Positions 1 through 11,159 of a stretch of DNA of 38,331 nucleotides are shown one piece after another; position 1 is the stretch's first letter, and every line of letters starts with the position of its first letter. Position numbers and translations under genes: made by a program. Location of the stretch: contig JAOQAP010000218.1 in the NCBI GenBank assembly GCA_025963465.1, positions 1 through 38,331 on the forward strand, written 5' to 3'. The stretch is from Flavipsychrobacter sp. (GTDB taxonomy: Bacteria > Bacteroidota > Bacteroidia > Chitinophagales > Chitinophagaceae). The notes below the pieces were generated by a model. It worked only from the letters and a program-made list of their open reading frames with translations, did not search any database and was not told the DNA's origin.

Positions 1-3000
1 ACTGTAGGCAGAGAATCAACTGATGCTACAGCTGTAGTGATACAGCCTGTAGGTAATGTATAAGTGATCGTAGAAGTACCATACATGATACCACTTACCA
101 CACCACCACTTACCGTTGCTACACTCATGTTGCTGCTGGTCCATGATCCGCCGCCTGTATTTGTCAGGGTGGTCATGCTGCCTGCGCACACCTTCAGTGT
201 ACCGCTGATAGTTCCCGGTAATGGATTAACCGTTACAACCGAAGTCATGATACAGCCTGTTGGCAATGTGTAAGTAATGATCGCAGTACCTGCGAGTACA
301 CCTGTCACTTCACCAAGGCTTGCATCTACTGTTGCTATGGCAGTGTTGCTGCTGCTCCAGCTACCACCCAGTGTTGTAGTACCCAGTGGAGTTGTAAGAC
401 CTACGCACACCTGTGTAGTACCGGTGATAGTAGCAGGCAGTGGATTAACAGTTACCATATCTGTCATGATACAACCTGTAGGCAATGTATAAGTTATTGT
501 TGTTGTTCCTGCCATTACGCCGGTTACTACACCGGTTGAGCTGTTCACTGTAGCTATTGTTGAAGAACCTACAGTCCACATACCGCCTGTTGAGCCATTG
601 CTCAACGCAGTTGTTAAACCCGCGCATACATTCAGTGTACCTGATATTGCCGTTGGCAATGGGTCAACTGTGATCACCCTGGTCATGATGCAACCTGTAG
701 GCAGCATATAAGTGATGATAGAAGTACCTGCAGTTACACCGTTAACAACACCAGTTGATATATCGATTGTAGCGTTTGCATTGCTGCTTGTCCAGCTACC
801 ACCCGGAGTTGCATCAGACATTGATATTGTTAAGCCGGCGCATACATGTGAATTACCAATGATACCCAGTGGCAATGGATTAACTGTAGCTACCGATGTA
901 GTGATACAACCTGTAGCCAGCGTGTATGTAATTATATTAGTACCGGCTGTAATTCCTGTTATAACGCCGCCCGGAGTTATTGTCAGTGGTGTTACCAGTA
1001 CGGTCATGTCATTGGTGAATGTACCGCCTGCGTCCACATCACTCAGTGTTGTTGTAAGGCCTGCACATACATTCAATGTACCACTTATAGGCGCAGGTAA
1101 TGGATTAACCAGTACGATCGCAGTCATGATACAGCCTGTAGGCAATGTATAAGTGATCGTTGTAGTTCCTGCTGATATACCGGTTACCACATTTCCTGCT
1201 ATTGTAGCTACAGCTGTGTTGCTGCTGCTCCACGTACCTGATGGTGTTGCATCGCTTAACGTTGTCGTTAAACCTGCGCACACAGCCATAGTACCTGTTA
1301 TAGATGCCGGTAACGGGTTAACCGTTACAACCGAAGTCATGATACAACCGGTAGGTATTGTATAAGTAATAGTCGCAGTACCTGCTGCTACACCTGTTAC
1401 TACGCCTGTACTGCTGCCTGCGGTAGCTACAGCTGTATTGCTGCTGCTCCATACGCCCGATGGTGTAATGTCACTCAGGGCTGTTGTAAGTCCTGCGCAC
1501 ACATTCATAGTACCTGTTATAGATGCAGGTAACGGATTAACTGTTACCGAAGTTGTCATGATACAACCTGTAGCAGTTAACTTATAGGTCATTGTTGCAG
1601 TACCTGCTGTCAGGCCATTCACAAGGCCGGTACCGCTGCCTATTGTTGCTATTGTTGTATTGCTGCTGCTCCATGTACCTAATGCAGTTGCATCGCTCAA
1701 CGTTGTTGTTAAGCCTGCGCATACACTAGTAGTACCTGTTATTGTCGCCGGTAACGGATTAACCGTTACTACGGCAGTCATGATACAGCCTGTAGGTAAT
1801 GTATAAGTAATTGTTGCAGTACCTGCTACCACACCCGTCACCACATTTCCTGCTACTGTAGCTACAGCCGTATTGCTGCTGCTCCATGTACCTGATGGTG
1901 TTGCGTCGCTAAGCGTAGTTGTTAAACCTGCGCATACACTCATAGTACCTGTTATTGTAGCAGGCAACGGATCAACTGTAATGACCGTTGTCATGATACA
2001 GCTTGTAGGCAGTGTGTAAGTAAGTGTCATTGTACCCGGCGCTATACCGTTTACAACGCCTGTCGATGAATTAACTGTTGCTATACCTGTGTTACTGCTG
2101 CTCCACACACCAGGTGTCGTAGCATCACTCATTGTGATACTTAGTCCCTGGCATACGTGAGTTGTTGCACCTGTTATTGCAGCCGGTAATGGATTGACCG
2201 TTCCGGTCATTGTTATCATACATGTTGTAGGCAATGTATAAGTTATAGTAGTAGTACCCACAGCCATACCGCTCATAACACCTGAAGTGCTACCAATTGT
2301 TGCTACGGTTGTGTTGCTGCTGCTCCATGCACCCAGCGGCGTTGCATCGCTGAGAGTAGTTGTTAAGCCCAGGCATACTGCACCATTACCCAATATTGAT
2401 GTTGGCAATGGATTAACAGTGAATGCAAGTGTAGAGATACAACCTGTAGACAGCTGGTAAGTAATTGTAGTAGATCCTACTGTCAGACCACTAACAAGAC
2501 CTGTACCTGAACCGATAGTAGCTACAGTAGTATTGCTGCTGCTCCACAGTCCGAATGGCGTAGGATCGTTAAGAGACGTCGTCAGTCCGAAACATACATT
2601 ATTAAGACCACCTATTGGTGATGGTAATGGATTAACCGTTACTATGGTTGTAGTGATACAACCTGTAGGTAATGTATAGGTAATGGTAGCAGTACCCGCA
2701 AGCACCCCGTTTACCAGGCCTAGCACGTTTACTGTAGCTATTGCAGTATTGCTGCTGCTCCATGTACCGCCGCCGGCATCTGTCAATTGTGTCGATAGAC
2801 CTGCGCACACATTCATTGTGCCGGTAATCGCTGATGGCAATGGGTTAACGGTTACAGGAGTCGTCATGATACAACCTGTAGTAGTTAATGCGTAAGTAAC
2901 TGTCGCTGTACCTGCCGCGAAACCTGTAACGATACCGGAGCTTGTGCCAACTGTCGCTACCGATAGGTTGCTGCTCGCCCATGTACCCGATGGCGTTGCG

Positions 3001-6000
3001 TCACTAAGCGTTGTAGTTAATCCTACGCATACATTAGTAGTACCTGCTATTGCAGCTGGCAATGGATTTACCGTAACCACTGTTGTATTGATACAACCGG
3101 TTGCTGTCAGTGCATAAGTTATTGTAGTAGTGCCTGCTGTATTACCTGTCAGTCCGCCTGTGAGAGAATTAATTACTGCAACTGTAGAATTGCTGCTGCT
3201 CCATGTACCACCGGCTGTCGCATCGCTCATATTGATGCTCAGACCGTTACAAACAGTGTTAAGGCCAGTAATACTTGCCGGTAACGGATTCACGGTTACT
3301 GTTGCCATTGCTGTACAACCGGTAGGCAATGTATAAGTAATAGTTGTAGTGCCTGCTAAAAGGCCGTTTACAATTCCCAGGCCGGTCACTGTAGCTACAG
3401 TAGTGTTACCGCTGCTCCAGGTACCACCACCTACATCTGTAAGTGCTGTACTTAAACCGGCGCATACTGTGAATGTACCTGTTATAGAAGATGGCAATGG
3501 ATTAACTGTTACAGGGGTTGTTATCAGGCAACCCGTGTTCAATGTATATGTAATAGTAGTAGTGCCTGCAAGCAAACCGCTTACCACACCCGTTGGTGCT
3601 ACCACGGTAGCTATAGATGAGTTGCTGCTGCTCCATGTACCGAATGGTGATGCATCAGCAAGTGCTGTTGTAGAACCCACGCATACATTAGTAGTACCTG
3701 ATATTGCAGCAGGTAACGGATTAACTGTAACTACAGCAGTATTGATACAGCCTGTAGGCAATGTATAAGTTATTGTTGTTGTTCCCGCAGTCGCGCCTAT
3801 AACAATACCACCCACTACAGGCGCTACAGTTGTGTTGCTGCTGCTCCACACACCGGACGGTGTAGCATCACTTAATATTGTGAACGAACCAACGCAGACA
3901 TTCATAGTACCGGTTATAGCCGCAGGAAGCGGGTTAACCGTAACTATTGTTGTAGCGATACAGCCTGTAGCCAGCATATAAGTAATAGTTGGTGTACCTA
4001 CTGAAAGGCCGCTAACAATACCTGTTGATGCGCCTACAGGGGCAAGTGTAGCATCGCTGCTGCTCCATGTACCGGTTCCTGTAGCATCGCTCAGTGTAGT
4101 TGTAAGACCGATACATACAGAAGTAATACCTGCAATGTTCGCCGGTAACGGATTAACCGTGATCACTTTCGTATTGATACAGCCCGTAGGTAATGTATAT
4201 GTAATGGTAGATGTACCTGCTGCAACGCCAAACACCGCACCTGTTAATGAGTTAACAGTTGCTGCACTTGTATTACCGCTTGTCCATGCACCGCCTGTTG
4301 AACCGTCACTGAATGTAGTTGTTAAGCCCGCACATACCGTAGCTGATCCGGAGATAGCTGCAGGCAGTGGGTTAACTGTAAGCTGGGTGGTCATGATACA
4401 ACCTGTACCCAGTGTATAAGTAATAGTGGTAGTACCCGCCAGTACGCCTGTTACCACACCCGAACCTGAAACCACAGTAGCTACCGAAGTAACACTGCTG
4501 CTCCATGCGCCCGATAATGTAGCATCGGTCAATGCTGTGGTTAAGCCCACACACACGTTAGTAGTACCGCCGATAGCAGCAGGTAACGGATTGACCGTAA
4601 CCGTAGCTGTACTGATACAACCTGTTGGTATCATATAAGTAATGGTAGATGTTCCGGCAACCAGGCCATTTACAAGGCCGGTAGCAGAACCTACTGTTGC
4701 TACAGATGAAGTGCTGCTGGTCCATGTACCGGATCCGGTTACATCAGACAAGCCTGTTGTTAAGCCTGCACACACATTCAGCGTTCCGCTGATAGGTGCT
4801 GGTAATGCATAAACTGTTACTGCCGCCATAGACTGGCAACCGGTACCAAGCGTATAAGTGATAGTAGTAGTACCTGCAGATACACCGCTCACGATACCGC
4901 TTACAGAGTTAACAGTAGCTACTGTAGTATTATTTGTGCTCCATGTGCCGCCGCCTGCATCAGATAATCCTGTTGTCAGACCAGCACAAACGGTCATTGT
5001 ACCGCTTATAGCCGATGGCAAAGGATTTACTGTTAATGCTGCCGTTATGCTGCAACCTGTAGATAATGTATAAGTAATAGTAGTAGTACCCGCAGCAACA
5101 CCGCTCACGATACCTGTACCCGAACCAATGGTAGCAACAGAAGTATTGCTGCTGCTCCAGTTACCGAAAGTAGATGCATCAGCAAGGGCTGTTGTAGCAC
5201 CAGGGCATGTATTCATTGTACCTGTTATTGCAGATGGGAACGGATTCACTGTGAATATACCCGTCATTGCACAACCGGTAGCTGATAATGTATAAGATAT
5301 AGTAGTAGTACCTGCTGTCACACCGGAAACAATGCCCGAAGAAGAACCAACAGTAGCTACAGACGAAACGCTTGTAGTCCATACACCGCCTGCTGTTGCA
5401 TCGCTCAGTGCAGAAGTAGCACCTATACAGCTGCTCATAGTACCTATGATAGCTGTAGGTAATGGATTAACCGTAGCAACTTTTGTTGCAAAGCAACCTG
5501 TTGCCAGCGTATAGCTGATATTAGGATAGCCTGCAGATACACCGGTTACGATACCTGTGCCGCTGCCAACTGTTGCTACAGCTGTGTTGCTGCTGCTCCA
5601 GTTACCAAAGCCTGAACCTGTAAGTGTTGTTGTTAAGCCTACGCATACAATACCTGTACCTGCTGTAATAGCCGGTGTAGGATTGATCGTTACTATCGCC
5701 GTAGCGATACAACCTGTAGTTAATGTGTAAGTAACCGTTGCAGTACCGGCGGCAACACCTGTCACCACGCCTGATACTGAATTTACCGAAGCAGTAGTAT
5801 TAGCTGTGCTCCATGCACCAAAACCTGTAGCATTGGCAAGTGTTGTAGTTGCTGCTTCGCACACTACCTGTGTACCAGTTATAGATGCAGGTAATGGATT
5901 AACTGTTACTACAACTGTATTGATACAGCCTGTAGGTAATTTATAAGTAATAGTAGTAGTACCTGCGGCTACACCTGAAACAATACCTGAAGAAGAACCG

Positions 6001-6812
6001 ACAGTAGCAACAGAAGATGTGCTGCTGCTCCATGTACCGCCTGTAAGTGCATCAGTAAGCGCAGTTGTTAAACCTGCACATACGTTCGTAGTGCCTGATA
6101 TTGCTGCCGGCAATGTATTTACTGTTCCTGTTACTATAGCTATACAGCCTGTCGGCAGCATATAAGTAATAGTAGTAGTACCTGCTGCAAATCCGGTCAT
6201 GATGCCTGATGTAGTACCTATGCTCGCAACAGTTAAGTTGCTGCTGCCCCAGTTACCGCCTGCAGTTGCATCGGTAAGTGTAGTAGTTAAGCCTGCACAC
6301 ACTACAGGAGTTCCTGATATTGCTGCCGGATTAGGATTAACGGTAACTACAGCCGTATTGATACAACCTGTAGATATTGTATAAGTTATTGTTGTTGTAC
6401 CTGCTGCTACGCCGAACACGGCACCCGTAGATGAGTTCACTGTCGCCACAGAAGAAGTACTTGTTGTCCATGTGCCACCTGCGGTAGCATCAGTAAGTGC
6501 AGTAGTTAAACCTACGCACACATTCATTGTACCTGTTATTGCAGCCGGTAACGGATTAACTGTTGCTACGGTTGTAGTTGTACAGCCTGAAGCTGTGGTA
6601 TAAGTTATAATTGGATTACCTGCCAGTACGCCGGTCATTACACCTGTACCTGAAACGATAGTAGCAAGGCTTGTATTGCTGCTCGTCCACGCACCGCCTA
6701 AAGTACCATTGCTCAGTGTAGCTGTTAAACCAACGCAAACAACACCTGTACCAGTTATTGCTACCGGTAACGGATTAACTGTAAGTGCTGTAGTTGCATA
6801 ACAACCTGTAGG
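1..6812 (-). pseudogene. In-frame continuation of giant Ig-repeat adhesin beyond an internal stop
   Basis: This stretch continues the reading frame of the gene that starts at 9572, after the TGA at 6813-6815. I read the minus-strand codons of this frame from 6812 to the left edge and found no further stop, so it encodes about 2,270 residues and runs out of the window. It consists of about 31 tandem units of 71-74 codons. Each unit has the pattern VCxGLTTxLSDAT, GGxWSSSNTxVATV, TGxVTGVxAGTTTITYTLPTGC, then a VTVNPLPAxITGT linker, which resembles bacterial Ig-like group 2 (BIG_2) domains. Most units carry two cysteines. There is no ATG-initiated gene of its own at the break, so it is either the untranslated remainder of a gene broken by a point mutation or one gene split by a sequence error. 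The C-terminal end, where a type IX secretion sorting domain might lie, is outside the window. Confidence 0.85.
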
Positions 6813-6970
6813 TCATGTATATGTTATAGTTGTAGAACCTGTTGCTACGCCGCTTGCAACACCAGTTGCAGAACCGATAGTAGCTACCGCAGTATTGCTG
6901 CTGCTCCATGCACCGAATGCCGTAGCATCAGTTAAAGTAGTTGTTGAGCTTTTGCAAACGCTGCTTGCAC
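1..6970 (-). repeat. Tandem BIG_2-type coding repeat array
   Basis: About 32 tandem units with a period near 213-221 bp lie here, all in one phase. The phase can be followed by the recurring plus-strand string for the Trp-Ser-Ser core (gctgctgctcca), seen near 358, 1230, 1449, 1670, 1882, 2323, 2544, 2760, 3200, 3632, 3846, 4062, 4502, 5157, 5598, 6030 and 6907 among others. Some copies vary: the unit near 1030 has Phe in place of the conserved Trp. Three further units lie near 8146, 8367 and 8583, beyond the glycine-rich domain. The high identity suggests recent duplication or gene conversion, and it makes the array prone to assembly collapse. Confidence 0.9.
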
Positions 6971-9572
6971 CGCTTATTGCTGATGGTAAAGGGTTAACTG
7001 TTACCGTTACTGTTGCTGTATTCTGACAGCCAGGAATTGCGTAAGATATAGTAACAATCCCGTTACCAGTATTACCTACACTGTTCGACTGTGAAGTACC
7101 CGCGTTGTAAGATCCGCCGCCGCCGCCTGGATAAGCAAGATTTGAGGGAAAGTCGCCACCAGCGCCGCCGCTATAACCGCCGCCGCCGCCGCCGCCTACC
7201 CACGAACATATACCCTGGCCGCCACCGCCGCCGCCAAAACCGCCATTTCCATTCACACCGGCAGTTCCGCCATATACACCACCTGCACCGCCTGTTAAAG
7301 GTGTTGAACCACCGGTAGAATTTGAGCACCCGCCACCATAACCACCAGCGCCCGCTGAGAACCAACCGGTTCCGCCAGCGGCATAATAAAAGGCTGAAGG
7401 TGTCGTTCCACCATTACCGGAAACGCCGCCACCGCCGGCAAAACCGCCGCCATCTGTTCCGTTGTTTGTTGTCACAGCATTTATTCCGTTGACGCCATTA
7501 TTAGTATTACCATCGTAGCCTGCTCCACCACCGCCACCGGCAGCTATTAATAATGTATTACCTGTTGTAACATTCCACACGAATGATCCGCCGCCGCCGC
7601 CGCCGGTATGTTGAACTGCGGCTGGCTGCTCGCCTGTTAATACTTTAAGGACATCTCCCGGTGTTACACTGAACACACCACTCATATTTGCACCTGCACC
7701 ACCAGGAGCAGAAGTTGTCGTCTGGCTTCCGCCCTGGGCGCCACTTGCTGCTATTGTAATCGAAGTAACACCGGCAGGAACTGTATAGGATACAATCGAA
7801 CCAGTATAACTAAATGGCACTGTCGCAGAAGTTGCATTAGATCCGGTAACGGTGTAAGTAGTAGTTACCGTAGGGCTTGCTGTTACCGATGTTCCCGCCG
7901 TAGACGACAGGCCTGTAGCCGGAGACCAGGTATATAATACAGCACCCGAACCGGTAAGCGTAGTACCTGTGCCTGCACATATCGCAACATTCGAACCACC
8001 ACTAACTGTAGGCAGAGCAGTTACGCTCACCGCAAGTGTGCTGATGCAACCTGATGCCGATGTATAGGTAATAGTTGTTGTGCCCCCGCTAACACCTGTA
8101 ACAGTTCCGCCGGATACCGTAGCTACAGCAGTGTTGCTGCTGCTCCAGGCACCGCCGCTTGTAGCATCACTGAGTGTCATTGTATTCGTAACGCACAATA
8201 AACCACCGCCGCCTGTTATTGCAGCAGGTGTCGCATTTACTGTAAACGTTTTGTTTACCGCACAACCTGTATTTAATGTATAAGTTATAGTTGTAGTGCC
8301 CGCAGCAACACCGGTAACAATACCAGTGCTGGAACCTACAGTAGCTACAGAAGATGTGCTGCTGCTCCATGCACCGAATGCTGTAGCATCAGTTAAAGTA
8401 GCTGTAGTACCGGGGCATGCAGTAGCAGTTCCTGATATGGCAGCAGGGAAAGCACCTACTGTTACTGTTTGTGTAACATCACTGCCGCATCCTGTGCTGT
8501 AAGTAATGATAGTGGTGCCTGTAGCAACACTGGTAACAACACCTGATGATGTACCAACTGTAGCAACAGCAGTAGTACCACTTGTCCATGTACCACCTGT
8601 TACAGCATCAGATAAAGTTGTTGTATTACCCGTTCCGCATATTATCGCATTGCCGGTTATGCTTGCAGGTGGTGCCTGTACATTTACATTTATTGTTGTG
8701 TTTGTTGTGTTTGTACCATCTGAAACCTGTATGGTGTACGCATCTGGACCTGAATATCCTGTTGTAGGTGTATATGTCGTTCCTGTAGGCGATACAGATG
8801 TTCCTACAGATGCAGTAGCAGGAAAGCCACCTAATGCGCCATGAGAAGGGCCTGAAACCACAGACCATGTAAATGTAGTACCAAAGGTACCCGTTGCTGT
8901 AAGCAGTGAATTTATTGAGGTTGCGCTTGCATTCTGGCAAACTTTTGTGTTCTGAGTAGTGCCATTATCAAAATTAAGAACTAGTGGAGCAAAGAATGCG
9001 CCTAACCACGATGCACTGTTACCATTATGAGTTATTGATATAGAGTTAATAGTACCATTGATCTGAACAAGGCCGCCCAACTGAGCGTTATTACCAGAAT
9101 TAGTCAACACGCCACCGGAAACAGACAAAAGGCCACCATAACATCCATCAGATGGGGCGCCAATAAGCTCTGCAGGAGAAAGTGAATATGGAGAACCGTT
9201 TACACTGTAACTAAAGAAACTGGTCCCGGATCCTCCTCCGAATTGGCACGCAAGCTGGATACTGGATATCGGGCTTGAAAACGTAAAGGTTATAACATCG
9301 AATGATCCGGAGGAACGGAAAGGATCTGCCTGCCCTCCGCAAAATGGACTATTAGAATATCCTGAGGTAGTTGTTGTTACCGAAACAGCTCCGTAAGAAG
9401 TTGTTCCCGATACATTCGTGATCTTAGTGTACGTTTGGGCAAAAACATTACTACCTAATAATGTAGCCGCAATTACTAATATGCTCAATAATCCCAGTTT
9501 TCTGGCTATTGAAGCGCTTTTTTCGTGTGCGGTGAAGATCGACTGGAGTAAATTCTGTTTCATAAGCTTCAT
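6813..9572 (-). CDS. Giant secreted Ig-like repeat protein (adhesin-like), N-terminal 919 residues
   Basis: This is a predicted secreted or surface protein of 919 residues up to the first stop. A signal peptide covers residues 1-45 (hydrophobic core LGLLSILVIAATLLG, cleavage near VFA-Q). Residues 47-205 form an N-terminal domain I do not recognise. Residues 206-300 resemble a cadherin/Big_9-like domain (TYTPTTGYSGPDAYTIQVSDG). Three BIG_2-type units follow (about 300-510), then a PKD/Ig-like unit (about 515-580). A glycine-rich domain covers 581-847 with many Gly runs and a VPAGVTSITI opening typical of the ALK-type Gly_rich family. One more BIG_2 unit leads into the stop. The start could be Met1 or Met4. 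The TGA falls in the ITYTLPTGC motif where sister units carry TTA (Leu), so one T-to-G change explains it. Function in adhesion or matrix is inferred from architecture; no partner gene is adjacent. Confidence 0.85.
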   Translation of the reverse strand: MKLMKQNLLQSIFTAHEKSASIARKLGLLSILVIAATLLGSNVFAQTYTKITNVSGTTSYGAVSVTTTTSGYSNSPFCGGQADPFRSSGSFDVITFTFSSPISSIQLACQFGGGSGTSFFSYSVNGSPYSLSPAELIGAPSDGCYGGLLSVSGGVLTNSGNNAQLGGLVQINGTINSISITHNGNSASWLGAFFAPLVLNFDNGTTQNTKVCQNASATSINSLLTATGTFGTTFTWSVVSGPSHGALGGFPATASVGTSVSPTGTTYTPTTGYSGPDAYTIQVSDGTNTTNTTINVNVQAPPASITGNAIICGTGNTTTLSDAVTGGTWTSGTTAVATVGTSSGVVTSVATGTTIITYSTGCGSDVTQTVTVGAFPAAISGTATACPGTTATLTDATAFGAWSSSTSSVATVGSSTGIVTGVAAGTTTITYTLNTGCAVNKTFTVNATPAAITGGGGLLCVTNTMTLSDATSGGAWSSSNTAVATVSGGTVTGVSGGTTTITYTSASGCISTLAVSVTALPTVSGGSNVAICAGTGTTLTGSGAVLYTWSPATGLSSTAGTSVTASPTVTTTYTVTGSNATSATVPFSYTGSIVSYTVPAGVTSITIAASGAQGGSQTTTSAPGGAGANMSGVFSVTPGDVLKVLTGEQPAAVQHTGGGGGGSFVWNVTTGNTLLIAAGGGGGAGYDGNTNNGVNGINAVTTNNGTDGGGFAGGGGVSGNGGTTPSAFYYAAGGTGWFSAGAGGYGGGCSNSTGGSTPLTGGAGGVYGGTAGVNGNGGFGGGGGGQGICSWVGGGGGGGYSGGAGGDFPSNLAYPGGGGGSYNAGTSQSNSVGNTGNGIVTISYAIPGCQNTATVTVTVNPLPSAISGASSVCKSSTTTLTDATAFGAWSSSNTAVATIGSATGVASGVATGSTTITYT

Positions 9573-9680
9573 TTCAAAAGTTATTCAAGATTGTTTTCAG
9601 GTGTTTCTTAGAATTATTATAAATTTTTACCCTAATATCTAATTTGGAGGGCGAAAGTACACAATATATGGTTCTATCTG

Positions 9681-9725
9681 TTAATTGGATTTTGTTAACG
9701 AATTGTTATTAACAATACCAATTAA
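9681..9725. promoter_or_regulatory. Nested AT-rich dyad between the divergent adhesin and ruvB genes
   Basis: The gap between the adhesin start (9572) and ruvB contains an 8-bp inverted repeat, TTAATTGG at 9681-9688 and CCAATTAA at 9718-9725. It encloses a 13-base palindrome, TTGTTATTAACAA at 9703-9715. It could be an operator shared by the two divergent promoters. In AT-rich DNA such palindromes can also arise by chance. No protein-coding ORF is convincing in this gap. Confidence 0.35.
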
Positions 9726-9776
9726 TTATCATTAACCTCCATAAGTAATTTATAGCCAGTCCTCCACCTTTTTTCC

Positions 9777-9784
9777 TAACTTTA
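9777..9784 (+). promoter_or_regulatory. Probable -7 element of ruvB
   Basis: TAACTTTA matches the Bacteroidota -7 consensus TAnnTTTG at all but the last base. It overlaps the first possible ATG of ruvB (9784), so transcription would begin near 9790, where the second ATG lies. This favours the second ATG as the true start, with little or no 5' leader. I see no clear -33 TTTG at the right distance. Confidence 0.4.
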
Positions 9785-9789
9785 TGCCG

Positions 9790-10812
9790 ATGTCTGACTC
9801 AAATATAAGGCCCACAGGCAACCTGACAGTACAGGAAAAAGACTACGAAAACACCATACGGCCGCAAACCATAGAAGATTTTGCCGGCCAACCCAAGCTC
9901 ATAGATAATCTCCGCATATTTATTAAAGCAGCAAATATGCGTGGCGAGCCGTTGGATCACATCCTCTTCCACGGCCCTCCCGGCCTGGGAAAAACGACGC
10001 TTTCCCGCATTGTTGCTAATGAGCTGGGAGTAGCCATAAAGGAAACCAGTGGCCCGGTAATAGAAAAACCCGGAGACCTTGCGGGCCTGCTCACCAGCCT
10101 GGAACCACGGGATGTGCTGTTCATAGACGAGATACACCGCCTGAGCACTGTGGTAGAGGAATACCTCTACGCTGCCATGGAAGATTTTAAAATTGACATT
10201 ATGATAGACTCCGGCCCATCGGCCAGGTCTATACAGCTTACCCTTAATCCCTTTACCCTGGTAGGGGCTACCACCCGTAGCGGCCTGCTTACGGCACCGC
10301 TGTTATCCAGGTTCGGCATCAAGTCGAGGCTGGAATACTATACAACAGAAGTATTGCAACGCATCATACAGCGTGCCGCAGGTGTGCTCAATGTAAAGAT
10401 CACCTCTGATGCAGCAGGAGAAATAGCGCGCCGCAGCCGTGGCACGCCACGTATTGCCAATGGCCTGCTGCGCCGCATGCGCGACTTTGCACAGGTGCTG
10501 GGCAATGGCGTTATAGACCTGGGCATTGTAGAACACGGACTGAAAGCCCTGAACGTAGATGAAAGCGGCCTGGACGATATGGACAATAAGATACTGGCCA
10601 CGCTGATAGATAAATTCAAAGGAGGCCCTGCCGGTATCAATAATATAGCTACAGCAGTAAGCGAGGAGGCCGGTACCATAGAAGAGGTATATGAACCATT
10701 CCTGATACAGGAAGGCTATATTATGCGTACTCCACGTGGCCGTGAGGCTACCGAAAAGGCATACAAGCACCTTGGCCGCACAAAAGAAATAACGGGCAAC
10801 ACATTATTTTAA
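9790..10812 (+). CDS. ruvB: Holliday junction branch migration DNA helicase RuvB
   Basis: RuvB is the AAA+ motor that, as hexameric rings with RuvA, drives branch migration of Holliday junctions in recombination and repair. The 340-residue product has the normal family length. Visible motifs are Walker A GPPGLGKT, Walker B FIDEIHRL, the sensor I GATTRSG segment and the sensor II region [15 protein letters not shown]. The winged-helix C-terminal domain includes the [15 protein letters not shown] stretch and ends near [10 protein letters not shown]. An upstream in-frame ATG at 9784 would add two residues (Met-Pro), but a -7-like element overlaps it, so I chose the ATG at 9790. The gene stands alone, divergent from the adhesin, and is closed by a strong hairpin at 10834. 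Confidence 0.97.
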   Translation: MSDSNIRPTGNLTVQEKDYENTIRPQTIEDFAGQPKLIDNLRIFIKAANMRGEPLDHILFHGPPGLGKTTLSRIVANELGVAIKETSGPVIEKPGDLAGLLTSLEPRDVLFIDEIHRLSTVVEEYLYAAMEDFKIDIMIDSGPSARSIQLTLNPFTLVGATTRSGLLTAPLLSRFGIKSRLEYYTTEVLQRIIQRAAGVLNVKITSDAAGEIARRSRGTPRIANGLLRRMRDFAQVLGNGVIDLGIVEHGLKALNVDESGLDDMDNKILATLIDKFKGGPAGINNIATAVSEEAGTIEEVYEPFLIQEGYIMRTPRGREATEKAYKHLGRTKEITGNTLF

Positions 10813-10833
10813 CGCTATAACATAGCGCATAGA

Positions 10834-10861
10834 AAAAGCCGGATGATATCATCCGGCTTTT
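10834..10861. terminator. Bidirectional hairpin terminator
   Basis: A perfect 14-bp inverted repeat, AAAAGCCGGATGAT followed directly by ATCATCCGGCTTTT, lies between convergent ruvB (ending 10812) and the small lipoprotein gene (ending 10881). The A and T runs at the base allow intrinsic termination in both directions. Confidence 0.9.
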
Positions 10862-10880
10862 CATTTATTATTATCTTGTC

Positions 10881-11102
10881 TTAGTACCTTACTTGTCCCC
10901 TGTTTTTGTATGGGCGCATACCTGAGCGGTGCTTGCCCCAGTACATACGCCTTACATTCGTATGCCTTTCACGACCATAGTGGCGATGAGTATGTTTAAG
11001 CTGGTGATAGCTTCTCGGCTCTCTTACCTGGCGCATCACACAGCTGCTGGAATTCAGCAACAAAAGCGAAAGCCCTACGGTTATTATGATCTTATTTCTC
11101 AT
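10881..11102 (-). CDS. Small basic His/Arg-rich lipoprotein
   Basis: This is a 73-residue protein I cannot assign to a named family. It begins MRNKIIITVGLSLLLLNSSSC, a short lipoprotein-type signal with the candidate lipid-bearing Cys at residue 18, though the NSSSC box is weak. The mature part is very rich in Arg, His, Lys and Tyr (for example HTHRHYGRERHTNVRR). Such a charge pattern could bind nucleic acid, phosphate-rich polymers or metal, but this is speculation. I chose the ATG at 11102; an in-frame GTG at 11111 would add three residues. A TAGCTTTG -7-like element lies at 11136-11143. Transcription ends at the shared terminator at 10834-10861. Confidence 0.65.
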   Translation of the reverse strand: MRNKIIITVGLSLLLLNSSSCVMRQVREPRSYHQLKHTHRHYGRERHTNVRRMYWGKHRSGMRPYKNRGQVRY

Positions 11103-11159
11103 GACGGGCACTAAGATATAAAATTATTCGATAGTCAAAGCTACCCTTGATCATCGGTC

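Noticed and set aside
64-6384. Many plus-strand ORFs of 60-146 residues rich in VPA, LLLLH and QPVGNV strings
   Set aside because: They are antisense shadows of the repeat units: all share one phase, repeat with the unit period and lack starts or signals of their own.
7171-7365. Gly/Arg/Trp-rich ORFs on both strands in 7091-7365
   Set aside because: They are out-of-frame readings of the glycine-rich domain of the adhesin.
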